From Streptomyces sp. NBC_01142 (lineage in GTDB: Bacteria > Actinomycetota > Actinomycetes > Streptomycetales > Streptomycetaceae), in assembly GCF_026341125.1 (NCBI RefSeq), contig NZ_JAPEOR010000001.1, positions 2,976,001 through 3,040,000 of the forward strand: a stretch of 64,000 bases of DNA, read 5' to 3'. Shown in pieces: positions 17,534 through 27,140 of the stretch (the first letter of the stretch is position 1; each line of letters starts with the position of its first letter). Both the position numbers and the translations under genes were made by a program. The notes under the pieces are model-generated. The model had not been told where the DNA came from, did not search any database, and worked only from the letters and a program-made list of their open reading frames with translations.

Positions 17534-19132
17534 TCAGGCCGTCTCGGCGATGAGGTCGGCGGCGTGCCAGGCCGTAGCCATGATGGGGCCGTTGAGGTTG
17601 CCGGCGACCATGACGGGCAGGACCGAGCAGTCGACGATGCGGAGGTTGTCGATGCCGCGCACCCGGAGTTCGGGGTCGACGATGTCCTCGTCCGCGGGCC
17701 CCATCGCGCAGGTGCCGATGGCGTGGAACCCGCAGTAACCGCCGGTGATGGCCGCGTCGATAATCTCCTCCTCGGACCGCACGCCGCGGCCGGGGAAGGT
17801 CTCGTGGCTGATCCGGTTCGCGATCGGCTCGCCGGCGAGGAACTCGCGGATACGCCGCATCAGGTCGGCGCCCACCCGGCGGTCATGGTCGGTGCTGAAG
17901 AAACCGGGGTCGATGTCCAGGTCGCCGTCCGGGTCGGCCGAGGTGATCGCCACCGACCCTTCCGAGGTCGGCCGGAGGACCTGGCCGGCGACGGAGAAGC
18001 CGGGCTCGCGCTCGATCCTCACTGCCTTGCCCGGCACACAGACGCCGGTGGACCACGGGGCGAACAGCAGCATCCCGTCGGGTCGGTCCAACTCGGGCCG
18101 GGTCTTGAGGAACGCGATGACATCGTAGGCGGGGCCGGCCAGCGGGCCCTTGTGTGTCGCCAGATACTTCATCCCCGCCCAGGCCTGAGCCGCCGGGGTG
18201 GCCAGCTTCCTGTTGAGCCCCACGTCCTCGTTCAACCGGACCCGTACGGCCAGGCCGCGGTGTTCGCGCATCCGGGCGCCGACGTTGGCCCGATCCAGCC
18301 GTACGTCAACCCCCGCTCCACGCAGCACCTCGGCAGGCCCGATGCCGGACAACTGCAGCAGCTTCGGCGTCCCCAGACTGCCCAGGCTGAGCACGACCTC
18401 CCGCTCGGCGTGGTGGTCGGCGGTTCCGCCGCCCGGCGTGCGGGTGCGGACGCCGACGGCTTTGTCCCCCTCGAAGAGAATCTCCGAGACGAGGGTCCCG
18501 GTCAGGACCGTCAGGTTGGGCCGCCTGCGGACGGGGTGCAGGAAGGCGTCGGCGGCGCTCCACCGTCTGCCGGCCTTCATGGTGCACATGGCGCGGCCGA
18601 TGCGTTCCCCGTCGGACTCGTTGATGTCGGGCATCGGGGTCAGGCCGACCGTGGCGCCGGTGGCGATCAGTTCGTCACACAGCGGATCGAGGTCGGGTGG
18701 CGCGGAGACGTGAAGCGGTCCTCCTGAGCCACGGGTCGGGGATGCGCCGAAGGCGTTGTCCTCGATCGCCCGGAAAATCGGCAGTATCGTGTCCCAGCCC
18801 CAGCCGGGGTTGCCCAGCCGTACGGGCTCGTCGTAGTCGGCCTGTTGACCCCGGTTGTAGATCAGGCCGTTGACCGAGCTGGACCCGCCGAGGACCCTGC
18901 CGCGGGTCCACTGCTCGGGCTGCCCACCCGGCTTGAGCGGCCGAGTCCGGTAACTCCACGCCACTTTGGGGTTCCCGAACAGCTTGCCGACCCCCTTGGG
19001 GATCTTGATGTACGGGTTGCGGTCCGGCCCCCCGGCCTCGATGAGCAGCACCTGTCTGCCGGGATCGGCCGACAGCCGGTTGGCCAGCACGCAGCCGGCG
19101 GACCCGGCGCCCACGATCACGTAGTCGAACAT
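17534..19132 (-). CDS. GMC family FAD-dependent oxidoreductase (choline dehydrogenase-like)
   Basis: A 532-residue glucose-methanol-choline flavoprotein. The N-terminal FAD-binding motif is VGAGSAGCVLANRLS, followed by LLIEAGG and GRVLGGSSSVNGLIY (GMC signature 1). GSLGTPKLLQLSGIG (signature 2) and a C-terminal FAD segment near GYCGFHAIGTCAM, which carries the catalytic-type His, complete the family. It should oxidise a primary or secondary alcohol to a carbonyl. ATG 19132 with AAGGGGAA upstream is clearly the start; the frame extends further upstream but without family sequence. Being next to the acyltransferase it may tailor the cluster product or supply an aldehyde, but it could also be a housekeeping oxidase at the cluster edge. 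Confidence 0.92.
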   Translation of the reverse strand: MFDYVIVGAGSAGCVLANRLSADPGRQVLLIEAGGPDRNPYIKIPKGVGKLFGNPKVAWSYRTRPLKPGGQPEQWTRGRVLGGSSSVNGLIYNRGQQADYDEPVRLGNPGWGWDTILPIFRAIEDNAFGASPTRGSGGPLHVSAPPDLDPLCDELIATGATVGLTPMPDINESDGERIGRAMCTMKAGRRWSAADAFLHPVRRRPNLTVLTGTLVSEILFEGDKAVGVRTRTPGGGTADHHAEREVVLSLGSLGTPKLLQLSGIGPAEVLRGAGVDVRLDRANVGARMREHRGLAVRVRLNEDVGLNRKLATPAAQAWAGMKYLATHKGPLAGPAYDVIAFLKTRPELDRPDGMLLFAPWSTGVCVPGKAVRIEREPGFSVAGQVLRPTSEGSVAITSADPDGDLDIDPGFFSTDHDRRVGADLMRRIREFLAGEPIANRISHETFPGRGVRSEEEIIDAAITGGYCGFHAIGTCAMGPADEDIVDPELRVRGIDNLRIVDCSVLPVMVAGNLNGPIMATAWHAADLIAETA

Positions 19133-19646
19133 TCCGTTCCCCTTGGCAGCTTGGCAGCATTGGCTGCGGGCAGCGAGGTCGTGCACCAGCGGTACGTCCG
19201 TGCGCAGGAGCTGTCCGGCGTGTGCGGCGAGGGCGGTCGGGACTGCCGTTGCCGGGCACGACCGAGCCGAAGACTTGCTGAGCAGTTCGGTGAGATGCCC
19301 GCAGGCTGTGCGGAACGCCCGGTCGGGCCTGAGCGAGGACCTGGTCATCGTGGCAGCCCGCACGTGTTCGCCGCAGGTGCGACGCGCCGTACGGCAGGTT
19401 GCTGAGGTCTTGCGGATGGCGGAGGCGGTAGCCGCGTGTGCTTGCGGGGTTCCGCCAACGCGGGCACGTCGAACGGCTCATCGGGAAAACGACCGGATGT
19501 GCTCGACCTCCCCACGTGGTCGCTCAGTTGGCGATCGGGCCGCATTCGCCCATTGGTTGAGGTTCCGACCCCTCCTCCCGCCAAGGCCCGGGGCTCCTGC
19601 GTCTGCCCCCTCCGCACAGTTGCCCCGGCGCCCCCGCCGCTCCGAA
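19133..19646. other. Intergenic stretch, about 510 bp, no gene seen
   Basis: It lies upstream of the GMC gene and downstream of the reductase gene at 19647, both on the minus strand. Open frames here have no recognisable features. It probably contains the GMC promoter and marks the right border of the biosynthetic cluster. Confidence 0.5.
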
Positions 19647-20243
19647 CTACCCCTCGACGACCGGCCGGTAGGTGCACACGTGCACGCCCGCGCCGCTGAC
19701 GACGGTCGAGACCAGCTCGAGCGTGCGCAGCCCACCATCGCCCGGGAAGATCGATTTACCGCCGCCGAGCAGCACCGGCATGATCATGAGCCGGAGCTCG
19801 TCGACCAGGCCCTCGCCGAGGAGAGTGCGCACGAGCGTGGGGCTCCCCATGACCACCAGGTCGCCGCCGTCACGCTCGCGCAGCTCACGGATGCCGGCAA
19901 CGGCCTTGTCGCCGGGGATGAGTGTGGTGTTGTCCCACGTCAGCTCGTCCTCGCCCAGTGTCCGGGACACCACGTACTTAGGGAGGGCGTTCAGCCGGTC
20001 GGCGAACGGGTCGCCGGCCCGCTCGGGCCACGCCCCCGCCATCGTCTGCCACGTGCGGCGCCCGAACAACAGTCCCCCGGCCGTGGCCGTCGCGTCGACA
20101 AAGGCACCGCCCACCACCTCGGGATCGAAGAACGGGTGCGACCATCCGCCGTGGGCGAAGCCACCGTCGTTGTCCTCGCCCGGTCCGCCCGGTGCCTGCA
20201 CGACGCCGTCCAGGCTGATGAACTCGCTGATCACGATGCGCAT
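19647..20243 (-). CDS. Dihydrofolate reductase-family (RibD C-terminal type) protein
   Basis: A 198-residue protein of the RibD C-terminal/DHFR-like family: MRIVISEFISLDGVVQAPGG at the start, then GGLLFGRRTWQTM, KYVVSRTL, DLVVMGSPTLVRTLL and LMIMPVLLGGGKSIF. These proteins bind NADPH, and many are of unknown substrate. It is not the thymidylate-pathway FolA. ATG 20243 begins the conserved sequence. Nothing ties it to the biosynthetic cluster. Confidence 0.9.
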   Translation of the reverse strand: MRIVISEFISLDGVVQAPGGPGEDNDGGFAHGGWSHPFFDPEVVGGAFVDATATAGGLLFGRRTWQTMAGAWPERAGDPFADRLNALPKYVVSRTLGEDELTWDNTTLIPGDKAVAGIRELRERDGGDLVVMGSPTLVRTLLGEGLVDELRLMIMPVLLGGGKSIFPGDGGLRTLELVSTVVSGAGVHVCTYRPVVEG

Positions 20244-20369
20244 GAGACTCGCTTCTCTACTCGCTGTGGATGTACGGCAATGGAGACTGCCGTGCCGGTC
20301 AAAAATCATCGAGCCCAATCGTTTCCGCAACAGTGATGTAGAACACGCAGCCACGCGTTACTCCTCGGG

Positions 20370-20417
20370 CCGTAGCCGTAGCCGTAGCCGTAGCCGTAGC
20401 CGTAGCCGTAGCCGTAG
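20370..20417 (+). repeat. Eight perfect CCGTAG hexanucleotide repeats
   Basis: CCGTAG occurs eight times in tandem without error, between the reductase gene and the MFS gene. The length is a multiple of three, but no supported gene crosses it. A shorter GCCGTA run is also present around 38083. Such arrays are prone to slippage. Confidence 0.9.
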
Positions 20418-20500
20418 CCGCGGGCGCCGAGCAGCCCGCGGCCGGCTGTCGGGCGAATCCGGGGTGCGACGCCAGATGCGCGACCTTCACGACTGCTCGG

Positions 20501-21709
20501 TTACGTCCCCGCCGGCGGCCTGCGCGCGGCGTACGTTCCCGCGCACGCCGCCAGCAGCATCACGCAGCCCGTGAAGATCAGCCCGGCTTGGCGCAGCCCG
20601 ATCCATGTCGCCATGGCGCCGACACCGACCACCGGCACCGAGATCCCCGCGTAGGCCACGACGAAGAACGCCGAAATGGTTCCGCCGCGACGCTGTGCCG
20701 GGGCCGCGTCGCTGACCAGGGCGAGTGCCGCGCGAAAGGCCAGTCCCTGGCCGGTGCCGCCGCACAGGGCACCCAGGACGAGCAGCAGCATGGATTCGGC
20801 GATCAGTGAGGACGCCACCAACAGCAGGCCCACGACGAGGATGCCGCACCCCACGGGGAGCGCGAGGCGCGCGCCGATCCGTTGTGTCAGGGACTGCCCG
20901 ACGGTCGAAGCAAGGAACACGGAGAACACCACCGCGCCCGAAACAGCCAGGTTGTCCACACCCAGTGTCTGCGAGGCAAAGCTCGGCGCGACCGCCGTGA
21001 ACAGCCCGAGAAGCGCGAAGCCGGCGAACGCCGCCAGCGCGGCGGGCGCGAACACCCCCTTCACCTCCGCAGGCACCGTGACTCCCTGCGGCTTCAGAGG
21101 TGGCCATCGCTTCGGCTCCGCCACGGTCTCCGGCAGGAACCAGGTGACCCCAGAGGCCACGGCCACCAGCCCCAGGTGGACCCAGAACGGCAACATCAGT
21201 GGCCAGGGCGTGTACTGCGCGAGGAGGCCGGAGAGCAGTGGTCCGCAGCCCAGACCACCCATGTTCGCCGCGGTGGCGGCGAACCCGGCCCGCGCCTTCC
21301 GCCCAGGACCGGCCAGCTCGATGACGGCCGCTGTCGCCGCGCCGCTCAGCAGGCCGGCCGCGCAGCCGGACAGCAGCCGCCCCGCGAAGAGCAGAGGCAG
21401 ACCGCTCTGCAGGAGGAAGCAGCCCGCGCTCGCGGCCGACAAAGCCATGGCGCACAGGAGCACAGGTCTGCGGCCGACCTCGTCGGAGTAGTTTCCCGCC
21501 ACCAGCAGCACGGTGATGACCGCGACGGCGTACACGGCGAAGACAACGGTCACCATCAGCTCGGAGAACCCGATCTGTTCCTGGTAGAGCCCGTACAGCG
21601 GTGTGGGCAGGGTGGTCCCGGCCATCCCGACGGCGAAGACTCCGGCCGCAGCCGGATAACCCGGTCGCCAGCCACCGCCTGCGTTCACTGCGTCCTTGCG
21701 AACGATCAC
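20501..21709 (-). CDS. MFS transporter, drug-efflux type
   Basis: A protein of about 402 residues with twelve predicted membrane segments, starting near GYPAAAGVFAVGMAGTTLPT, and the MFS loop GNYSDEVGRRPVLL between segments 2 and 3. A GPLLSGLLAQYTPW stretch in segment 5 suits drug:H+ antiporters. It may export a toxic compound. Its distance from the terpene cluster (two unrelated features lie between) makes a cluster role uncertain. GTG 21709 is eight bases after AGGG; GTG 21718 and ATG 21769 are weaker alternatives. No regulator is adjacent. Confidence 0.9.
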   Translation of the reverse strand: MIVRKDAVNAGGGWRPGYPAAAGVFAVGMAGTTLPTPLYGLYQEQIGFSELMVTVVFAVYAVAVITVLLVAGNYSDEVGRRPVLLCAMALSAASAGCFLLQSGLPLLFAGRLLSGCAAGLLSGAATAAVIELAGPGRKARAGFAATAANMGGLGCGPLLSGLLAQYTPWPLMLPFWVHLGLVAVASGVTWFLPETVAEPKRWPPLKPQGVTVPAEVKGVFAPAALAAFAGFALLGLFTAVAPSFASQTLGVDNLAVSGAVVFSVFLASTVGQSLTQRIGARLALPVGCGILVVGLLLVASSLIAESMLLLVLGALCGGTGQGLAFRAALALVSDAAPAQRRGGTISAFFVVAYAGISVPVVGVGAMATWIGLRQAGLIFTGCVMLLAACAGTYAARRPPAGT

Positions 21710-21996
21710 GCCCGTCACCCTACGAGCGTCCCTGCGCTGCCGCCGCCCGGCACGAGCGGCGCGCTGCACCGCACGAATGGGAGCGGGCGCAGGCCTCGCC
21801 CGGCTCCGTACCGGGCCGTCCCTGGGGCTGCACGACCCGCGGCGGCTATCAGCGCAGACGACTGCGGAGAGCGGGGCGTACGCAGGTGATCAGCCTGCCC
21901 ACTTCCTCGCGGCACATCGACGGGGCCGTTGTGGAGTGGACATGGACGGCTGCTCTGTTCCCGTGGGTGAATCAGGGGGCACGGTCGAGGTCCGGC

Positions 21997-23265
21997 TCAA
22001 CCGACGAGGGCAAAGCTCACCAGAAGCAGTGTCACCCCGGACGTGCCGGCGAGCCAGAACCACCACGCGCGGCGCATCGTGGTGAGGGCCGTGGCGGCGA
22101 GGGCCTCGGCCACCACGGCGACGGCCGTGGCCGATGCCAGGAAGAGGGCGCGCCGACTGGCGCGTTCCGCCAGATCCACCTGGCGTACCTGCTCGGCCTG
22201 GGCGTTCGACAGGCGCTCCGGTGCCCTGCCCAGGGCTGCTACCGCCGCCGGGTCGACGCCGTCCGTGGCGGTGGGCGGCCGTCCCATGTAGTCGACGATC
22301 TTCCGTACCTGCTGCGCGATCACGTTCTCCACGATCGCAACCGTCTGCTCGTGCCGGGCCTCCTGCGGGCTGACTCCCGTCTCCAGAGAGGCGAATTCAC
22401 GTGCCGTCGCCTGCAGGGCCGCGGCCTCGGCGGCACGCAGACCTTCGGTGAGGAACGCGGTCCGCTGGCCGTGGGCGGTGATCGAGGTGCTGAGCTGGAC
22501 CGCCCTGCGCGCCGCCTCGGCCTGGGCACGCTGTTCGTTTCCTGCCGCGAGGATCTGGCCCAGGGGCAGCAGGAGCAGCATGGCGAAGACGAACAGATGG
22601 AGCTGGGCGGCGCGGCGGTTGCGGGTCGTGACGGCCGGTTGAGGGATGATCTCCACCGCCCTGAGCACGCGCGGACCGCCGGGCGCCGGTGTGCGGCGCC
22701 AGCGCCGTGGCCGGACGACGTTGCCGGTGACCACCGCCAACAGGACGGCGGCGACCGCAACGGCGGCACATGCCAGACCCCAGGCCACCTGCCGGTCGCC
22801 CGCCCGGAGTGTCGCGCCGGGATCGACGTCGTACAGCTCGGGCGTGCGCCGCTGTACGTCGGCCAGCCGGCGCGGCAGGTCGTAGCCGAGATCCTGGTGG
22901 CGGTAGCCGCCGTTGCCGAGCAGACTGCCGGGTTCCGCGGCGCGCCGCAGGCTGAAGGCGGTCTGTGCGGCAAGCGTGTGCTCGGAGGCCGCTACGCGCC
23001 CCTGGCCCTTCACGGCCTCAAGTCCGTCCGCGCGCGCGTGCGACGCGGCGACGCGGAGGGCGAGCGGAGCCTCGTCGCCGTACACGTACCGGATGTCCTC
23101 CAGCACGGCGGCCTGCCGTTTGACGTCCTGCCGCACCGCGTCCTGATAGGTACCGGATGCTTCGCTGAACTGCCAGGTGGCCAGCAGCACCGCCGCGGCG
23201 ACGACGGCGATCAGCGCGAGCTGCACGCGGATACGGACACTGAACCGCCGCTCGGGGTCACTCAC
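21997..23265 (-). CDS. Uncharacterised multi-pass membrane protein
   Basis: A 422-residue protein I cannot assign to a family. Hydrophobic segments lie at about residues 13-30, 158-180 and 222-242, plus two near the C-terminus. Between the first two is an external-looking domain of about 125 residues, and between the third and fourth a long alanine- and glutamine-rich helical stretch. This layout is like the sensing half of a histidine kinase or chemoreceptor, but no kinase, HAMP or signalling domain follows. Its start overlaps the stop of the upstream lipoprotein gene by four bases, so the two are translationally coupled and probably work together at the membrane. Confidence 0.75.
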   Translation of the reverse strand: MSDPERRFSVRIRVQLALIAVVAAAVLLATWQFSEASGTYQDAVRQDVKRQAAVLEDIRYVYGDEAPLALRVAASHARADGLEAVKGQGRVAASEHTLAAQTAFSLRRAAEPGSLLGNGGYRHQDLGYDLPRRLADVQRRTPELYDVDPGATLRAGDRQVAWGLACAAVAVAAVLLAVVTGNVVRPRRWRRTPAPGGPRVLRAVEIIPQPAVTTRNRRAAQLHLFVFAMLLLLPLGQILAAGNEQRAQAEAARRAVQLSTSITAHGQRTAFLTEGLRAAEAAALQATAREFASLETGVSPQEARHEQTVAIVENVIAQQVRKIVDYMGRPPTATDGVDPAAVAALGRAPERLSNAQAEQVRQVDLAERASRRALFLASATAVAVVAEALAATALTTMRRAWWFWLAGTSGVTLLLVSFALVG

Positions 23266-23885
23266 GTCGACGGCCGTTGAAAGGTCAGCCGCAGCCCATC
23301 GTCGCCGGTGAGGGCAAGGGTGTCGCCCGCCACCTCCCAGACGCGGGCCTCGGGTGTCAGCTCGCCGGGCTGGTCGGTGTAGTTGCCCGCCGGGTCCCCG
23401 GGGTCCTGACGTGTCCTGGTGACACTGGTCGGCTCCAGGAGCAGCACGTTTCCGTCGACGCGCGCGGTCCCGTCCGCGAGGTGGGTGATCTCGACGGTTC
23501 CGGCCGGCCCGGCGTAGGACATCAGACCGATGAACCGGTAGCGGCCGTCCGGCATGAACCGGTAGGCCAAGGTGGCGTCGTCACCCTCGGAGTCGCTCTC
23601 CCAGGCGCCCGCCAGGGACTCGGGGATGACCGTGTCCACTGCGGGAGGGGGGTCCGGCGGCGCGTCCGGAGAAGTCGTCACGGGGCCGGGACCCTGTCCG
23701 GAGTCGCTCGCATCCGACGAGGAGTGGTGGTCAGCGGTGTGGCCTCCGGAGGTGTCGGGGCCGGGGGAGCAGGCCCCGATGGCTGCGACCAGCAGCACGG
23801 AGACGAACGTCGTGCGTATGCCGGTGCGGGCCCGGCCCCGCCACGTGCTCGGCGGGCCCCCTGTCCGACGGATGTGGATGATCAC
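23262..23885 (-). CDS. Putative lipoprotein of unknown function
   Basis: A 207-residue secreted lipoprotein. A basic N-terminus leads to a hydrophobic core ending in the lipobox AAIGAC (Cys about residue 39). A low-complexity Ser/Asp/Pro linker to about residue 85 follows, then a compact domain with GAWESDSEGDDATLAYRFMP and repeated beta-like segments. That domain resembles the small lipocalin-like folds of bacterial lipoproteins, but this is only a resemblance. The four-base overlap with the membrane protein downstream suggests a two-component envelope unit. Confidence 0.75.
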   Translation of the reverse strand: MIIHIRRTGGPPSTWRGRARTGIRTTFVSVLLVAAIGACSPGPDTSGGHTADHHSSSDASDSGQGPGPVTTSPDAPPDPPPAVDTVIPESLAGAWESDSEGDDATLAYRFMPDGRYRFIGLMSYAGPAGTVEITHLADGTARVDGNVLLLEPTSVTRTRQDPGDPAGNYTDQPGELTPEARVWEVAGDTLALTGDDGLRLTFQRPST

Positions 23886-24014
23886 TGCATGCCTCCCGTT
23901 GAGGTCGCGCGGTAGACCCGGGCGCCACCTTTACTGTTCGGCACGCTACGGACGAAGCGAGGGACTGCGCCTCGACAGGCGCCCCAGGGTTACCCCTAGC
24001 CTTGGGTCGGCCTG

Positions 24015-26795
24015 TCAGGCATCCGGGGCGAGCCTGCCCGCCAGATCCCTGCGGGAGGAGATGCCGAACTTGGCGTAGACATTGCGCAGGTGGTACTCGA
24101 TGGTCTTGACGCTGAGGACCAGCTCGCTCGCGATCTGACGGTTCGTCCTGCCCTGGGCCGCGAAGGTGGCCACGGCCAGTTCCTGGGGGGTGAGCAGCGG
24201 GTGACGGGCGTCCTGCGGGCGCGTGGACACCCGGCCGCACGCGGCCAGCTCCGTGTCGCACCGCTCCAGGTACGGCGCGGCCCGCAGCTGGTGAAAGGCG
24301 CGCCGGGCGGCCTCCAGTTGAGGAACCGCGGTGCCACGCCTGTTGACGCGGCGCAGGAAGGTTCCGTAGGCGAGGCGCAACAGGGATTCCTCCCAGCACG
24401 GTTCGCCCCGCTCGCAGTGGGCCAGCCCGGTACGGAAGGCCTGTTCGGCTGCCCGCACATCGCCGCGTGAGCTTTCCACGATGCCGCGGCAACGCGCGGC
24501 CGCCGCCTGGTCGAGCCACCGGTTCCGCTCGGCGGCGCGGCTTTCGTACGGCTCCAGTACCTCTTCCGCCTCGTCCGGGCGTCCGCTGCGGGCCAGCGCC
24601 TCGACGAGCAGCGGACGCCACGGAACGATGCCGGCCTCGTCGATGCCGACGCGGTACGCGATCTCCTGCGCGAGGAGCGGGCTCAGCGCGGTGATCACCC
24701 CTTCGTGATCGCCTCGGGCCGCGTGTACCAGGGCCAGTGCGCTGGACGCGAACGCGGTGTCGTTGACGTCCCCGAGCACGCGCGCGTGCCCGGCCGCGGC
24801 CGCGGCATGCGCCTCGGCGGCCGGGAAGTCGCCCCGGCCGGCCAGGGGAAAGGCGGCGCAGGCGTGCACCACGGCGAGGATCGACACCTGGTCCGTGTCC
24901 TCGGCCAGGGACACGGCCTGCGTACCGTGGGCGATCGCGTCGTCCCACCGCCCGGCGCGGTACTCGGCGTCGGTGAGGAATCCGAGCGACACGAGAGCCG
25001 CGTACGGCAGCCCGCCCCGCCGATGGGAGGCGAGGGCATCCCGCAGATCACGCCTGGCGTCCCTCAGTTGCCCGTTCCACAGCCGCAGCATGCCGCGTGC
25101 GAGCAGGCCGTCCAGCTGCTCCGGCCCCTTCCGCGGCCCCGAGTCGGGCAGGTGCGCCAGGCACGCCATGCCCTGCTCGTAGTCGCCGGAGAGGGCCAGC
25201 CCGATCGCGAGGGAGTCCCGCAAGAAGGACGACCGTGACCCGGGCGGCAGGTCCAGTCCGCGCCGGGCCCAGTCGACGATGCCCCCGGCATCTCCCTGGA
25301 TGAGGCTCAGCCAGGCCAATTGCTCAGCAGCGCAGCGGATGGTCTCCGTCCCGGTCGCCGCGTCGATGGTGTCCCAGCAGGCGGTGAGTTCGCGGCGCGC
25401 CTCCTCCAGCCGGCCGGCGGTCAGGGCGAGATGCCCCAGAACATAGTGCTGTTCGGCCGTCGGGGCCATCTCCCGCAGGCCCCCGGCGAGTTCGGTGGCC
25501 TGGCTGACGTCCCCGGCGAGCAGCAGCCATCCCACCGTCCGAAGCATCCGCTGAGCGTGGTGGGCGCGGCTCGTGGACAGCCGCGCGGCCGCCATCGAGG
25601 CAGAGGCGGCAGCCGACCAGGCCCCCTCGTCGGCCTGCTGCGCTGCGAAGGCCTCCAACTCGTCCGCCAGCTCCGCGTCCGGCCCGATCGCGGCATGCAC
25701 CCGGTGGTGCAGGGCCGCGCCGGGGTTGTCCGCGAGGGCTGCCGCCCGTGTGTGAAGGCGGGAACGCTCGGCCGGTTCCACACCCTGGTACACGGCGGCC
25801 CGCAGCAACGGGTGGGGGAAGACGGCTCTGGGCATGGCACCGACCGGGCCCTCCTCCAGCAGCTCCCGGTCCATCGCCTCCGTCAGTGCCTCCAGAGGCT
25901 CCTCCACGCCGCCTACCTGCGCCGCGATGTGCAGCGGACTGGACATGCCGATGACGCTGACGGCACCGACCAGCCGACGCGTACGCGGCGCGCAGTCATC
26001 GAGCCGCTCGGCGATCAGCCGCTCGTACCTGCGCGGTGCGGGCAGGGGCATGGTGCCCGTACCCAGCACCTCGGCGGGGAACTGCTGGAGCAGCGCCTTG
26101 GTGTGCAGGGGGTTCCCGTGCGTGTGCCTCCTCAGCCGGGCGAGGGCCGCCCGAGGCAGCGGCGAAGTCCCCAAAGCCGCGTTGAGCGCGCTCAGTTCGG
26201 GCATGTCCAGGCCTTCCAGCGTCAGCCGGAGAGTGGTGTCGTCGTCGAGGATCCGGCGCAGCCCCCGCGGCAGCCGGGGATGACCGGCGTCCCGGGTCGC
26301 GAGCACCGTCAGCACGCGGTCGACACTCAGGCGGCGCAGCGCGAAGGTGAGCGCGTGCAGGGACGGTGTGTCGGCCCAGTGAGCGTCGTCGATCACCATG
26401 ACGACGGGGGTCTTCTCCTGGAAGCCGCCCAGTGCGTCGATCAGGGAGGCGCCCACGAGAACGGGGTCGGGCAGCGCGGCCCCGGAGCGCCCACAGCGGC
26501 CCAGCTCCCGTAACGGCGAGTCGCGGGCCTGCGGCACATGTGCCAGCAATTGTGCGACGACCCCGTACGGCAGGTGCATCTCGATCTCCTCGCCGCCGGC
26601 CCGCAGGACGCAGCAGCGCGGATCCATGTCGGCGAGGAAGCGCCGTACGAGTGAGGTCTTTCCGATGCCTGCAGGCCCGTCGACGAGGACGATCTGCGGC
26701 TCACTGAGGATGGCTCTGGCCCACCGGGCGCCCATCCGTGAGAGCTCGTCCGCCCGACCGAAGAACAGCGCTTCGGGTACCTGCCGCCGCGGCAT
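24015..26795 (-). CDS. LAL-type LuxR family transcriptional regulator
   Basis: A 926-residue large ATP-binding regulator of the LuxR family. The N-terminal AAA/STAND module shows Walker A DGPAGIGKTS (about residues 39-48) and Walker B VVMVIDDAHWAD (about 130). A long helical tetratricopeptide-like middle follows. The C-terminal HTH is LTPQELAVATFAAQGRTNRQ and IASELVLSVKTIEYHLRNVY. LALs often switch on antibiotic and carbohydrate genes in Streptomyces. This one is 5 kb from the terpene cluster and next to the sugar-oxidation block, so either could be its target. No nearby binding site is evident. Confidence 0.93.
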   Translation of the reverse strand: MPRRQVPEALFFGRADELSRMGARWARAILSEPQIVLVDGPAGIGKTSLVRRFLADMDPRCCVLRAGGEEIEMHLPYGVVAQLLAHVPQARDSPLRELGRCGRSGAALPDPVLVGASLIDALGGFQEKTPVVMVIDDAHWADTPSLHALTFALRRLSVDRVLTVLATRDAGHPRLPRGLRRILDDDTTLRLTLEGLDMPELSALNAALGTSPLPRAALARLRRHTHGNPLHTKALLQQFPAEVLGTGTMPLPAPRRYERLIAERLDDCAPRTRRLVGAVSVIGMSSPLHIAAQVGGVEEPLEALTEAMDRELLEEGPVGAMPRAVFPHPLLRAAVYQGVEPAERSRLHTRAAALADNPGAALHHRVHAAIGPDAELADELEAFAAQQADEGAWSAAASASMAAARLSTSRAHHAQRMLRTVGWLLLAGDVSQATELAGGLREMAPTAEQHYVLGHLALTAGRLEEARRELTACWDTIDAATGTETIRCAAEQLAWLSLIQGDAGGIVDWARRGLDLPPGSRSSFLRDSLAIGLALSGDYEQGMACLAHLPDSGPRKGPEQLDGLLARGMLRLWNGQLRDARRDLRDALASHRRGGLPYAALVSLGFLTDAEYRAGRWDDAIAHGTQAVSLAEDTDQVSILAVVHACAAFPLAGRGDFPAAEAHAAAAAGHARVLGDVNDTAFASSALALVHAARGDHEGVITALSPLLAQEIAYRVGIDEAGIVPWRPLLVEALARSGRPDEAEEVLEPYESRAAERNRWLDQAAAARCRGIVESSRGDVRAAEQAFRTGLAHCERGEPCWEESLLRLAYGTFLRRVNRRGTAVPQLEAARRAFHQLRAAPYLERCDTELAACGRVSTRPQDARHPLLTPQELAVATFAAQGRTNRQIASELVLSVKTIEYHLRNVYAKFGISSRRDLAGRLAPDA

Positions 26796-27140
26796 ACGAT
26801 TTCCTTCCCCCGGAGCGTCCCGCCGACCCTGCTCGCCGGCCCACGCCCATGCAGTGACCGACGTGGGCGCCGCCCGCCTGGTTCGGTGGCGGCGTACGCA
26901 TCACCCGCACGAGCGAAACCCGCCGGGCCGGCGTGCCCGGCCCGCACCCCGAGCGAGCCGCGCTCGACAGCATCCCTCACGCCGCCGACGCGGCCGGCCC
27001 CGCCCGGGAGCGGCGGCGCGCCGGCGCGGAGCAGCCCCCCGAGGTGCGAAGCGGATCACTTGGGCCGAGATTGGAAGTAACCCGATCGGCCGTACGGGCG
27101 ACCGTCCGACAGACCGGTCGTAGAGACGAAGGAGCGCATC
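26796..27140. other. Divergent intergenic region, about 345 bp
   Basis: It contains the promoters of the LAL regulator (minus) and of the small membrane protein at 27141 (plus). Short inverted pieces such as CCGATCGG near 27083 occur, but I see no distinctive operator and no gene. Confidence 0.4.

Noticed and set aside
20370..20417. CRISPR-like array
   Set aside because: Units are six bases with no spacers and no cas genes; it is a microsatellite.
24015..26795. LAL regulator as the pathway-specific activator of the terpene cluster
   Set aside because: It is 5 kb away behind unrelated genes and no binding site links them; left as a possibility only.
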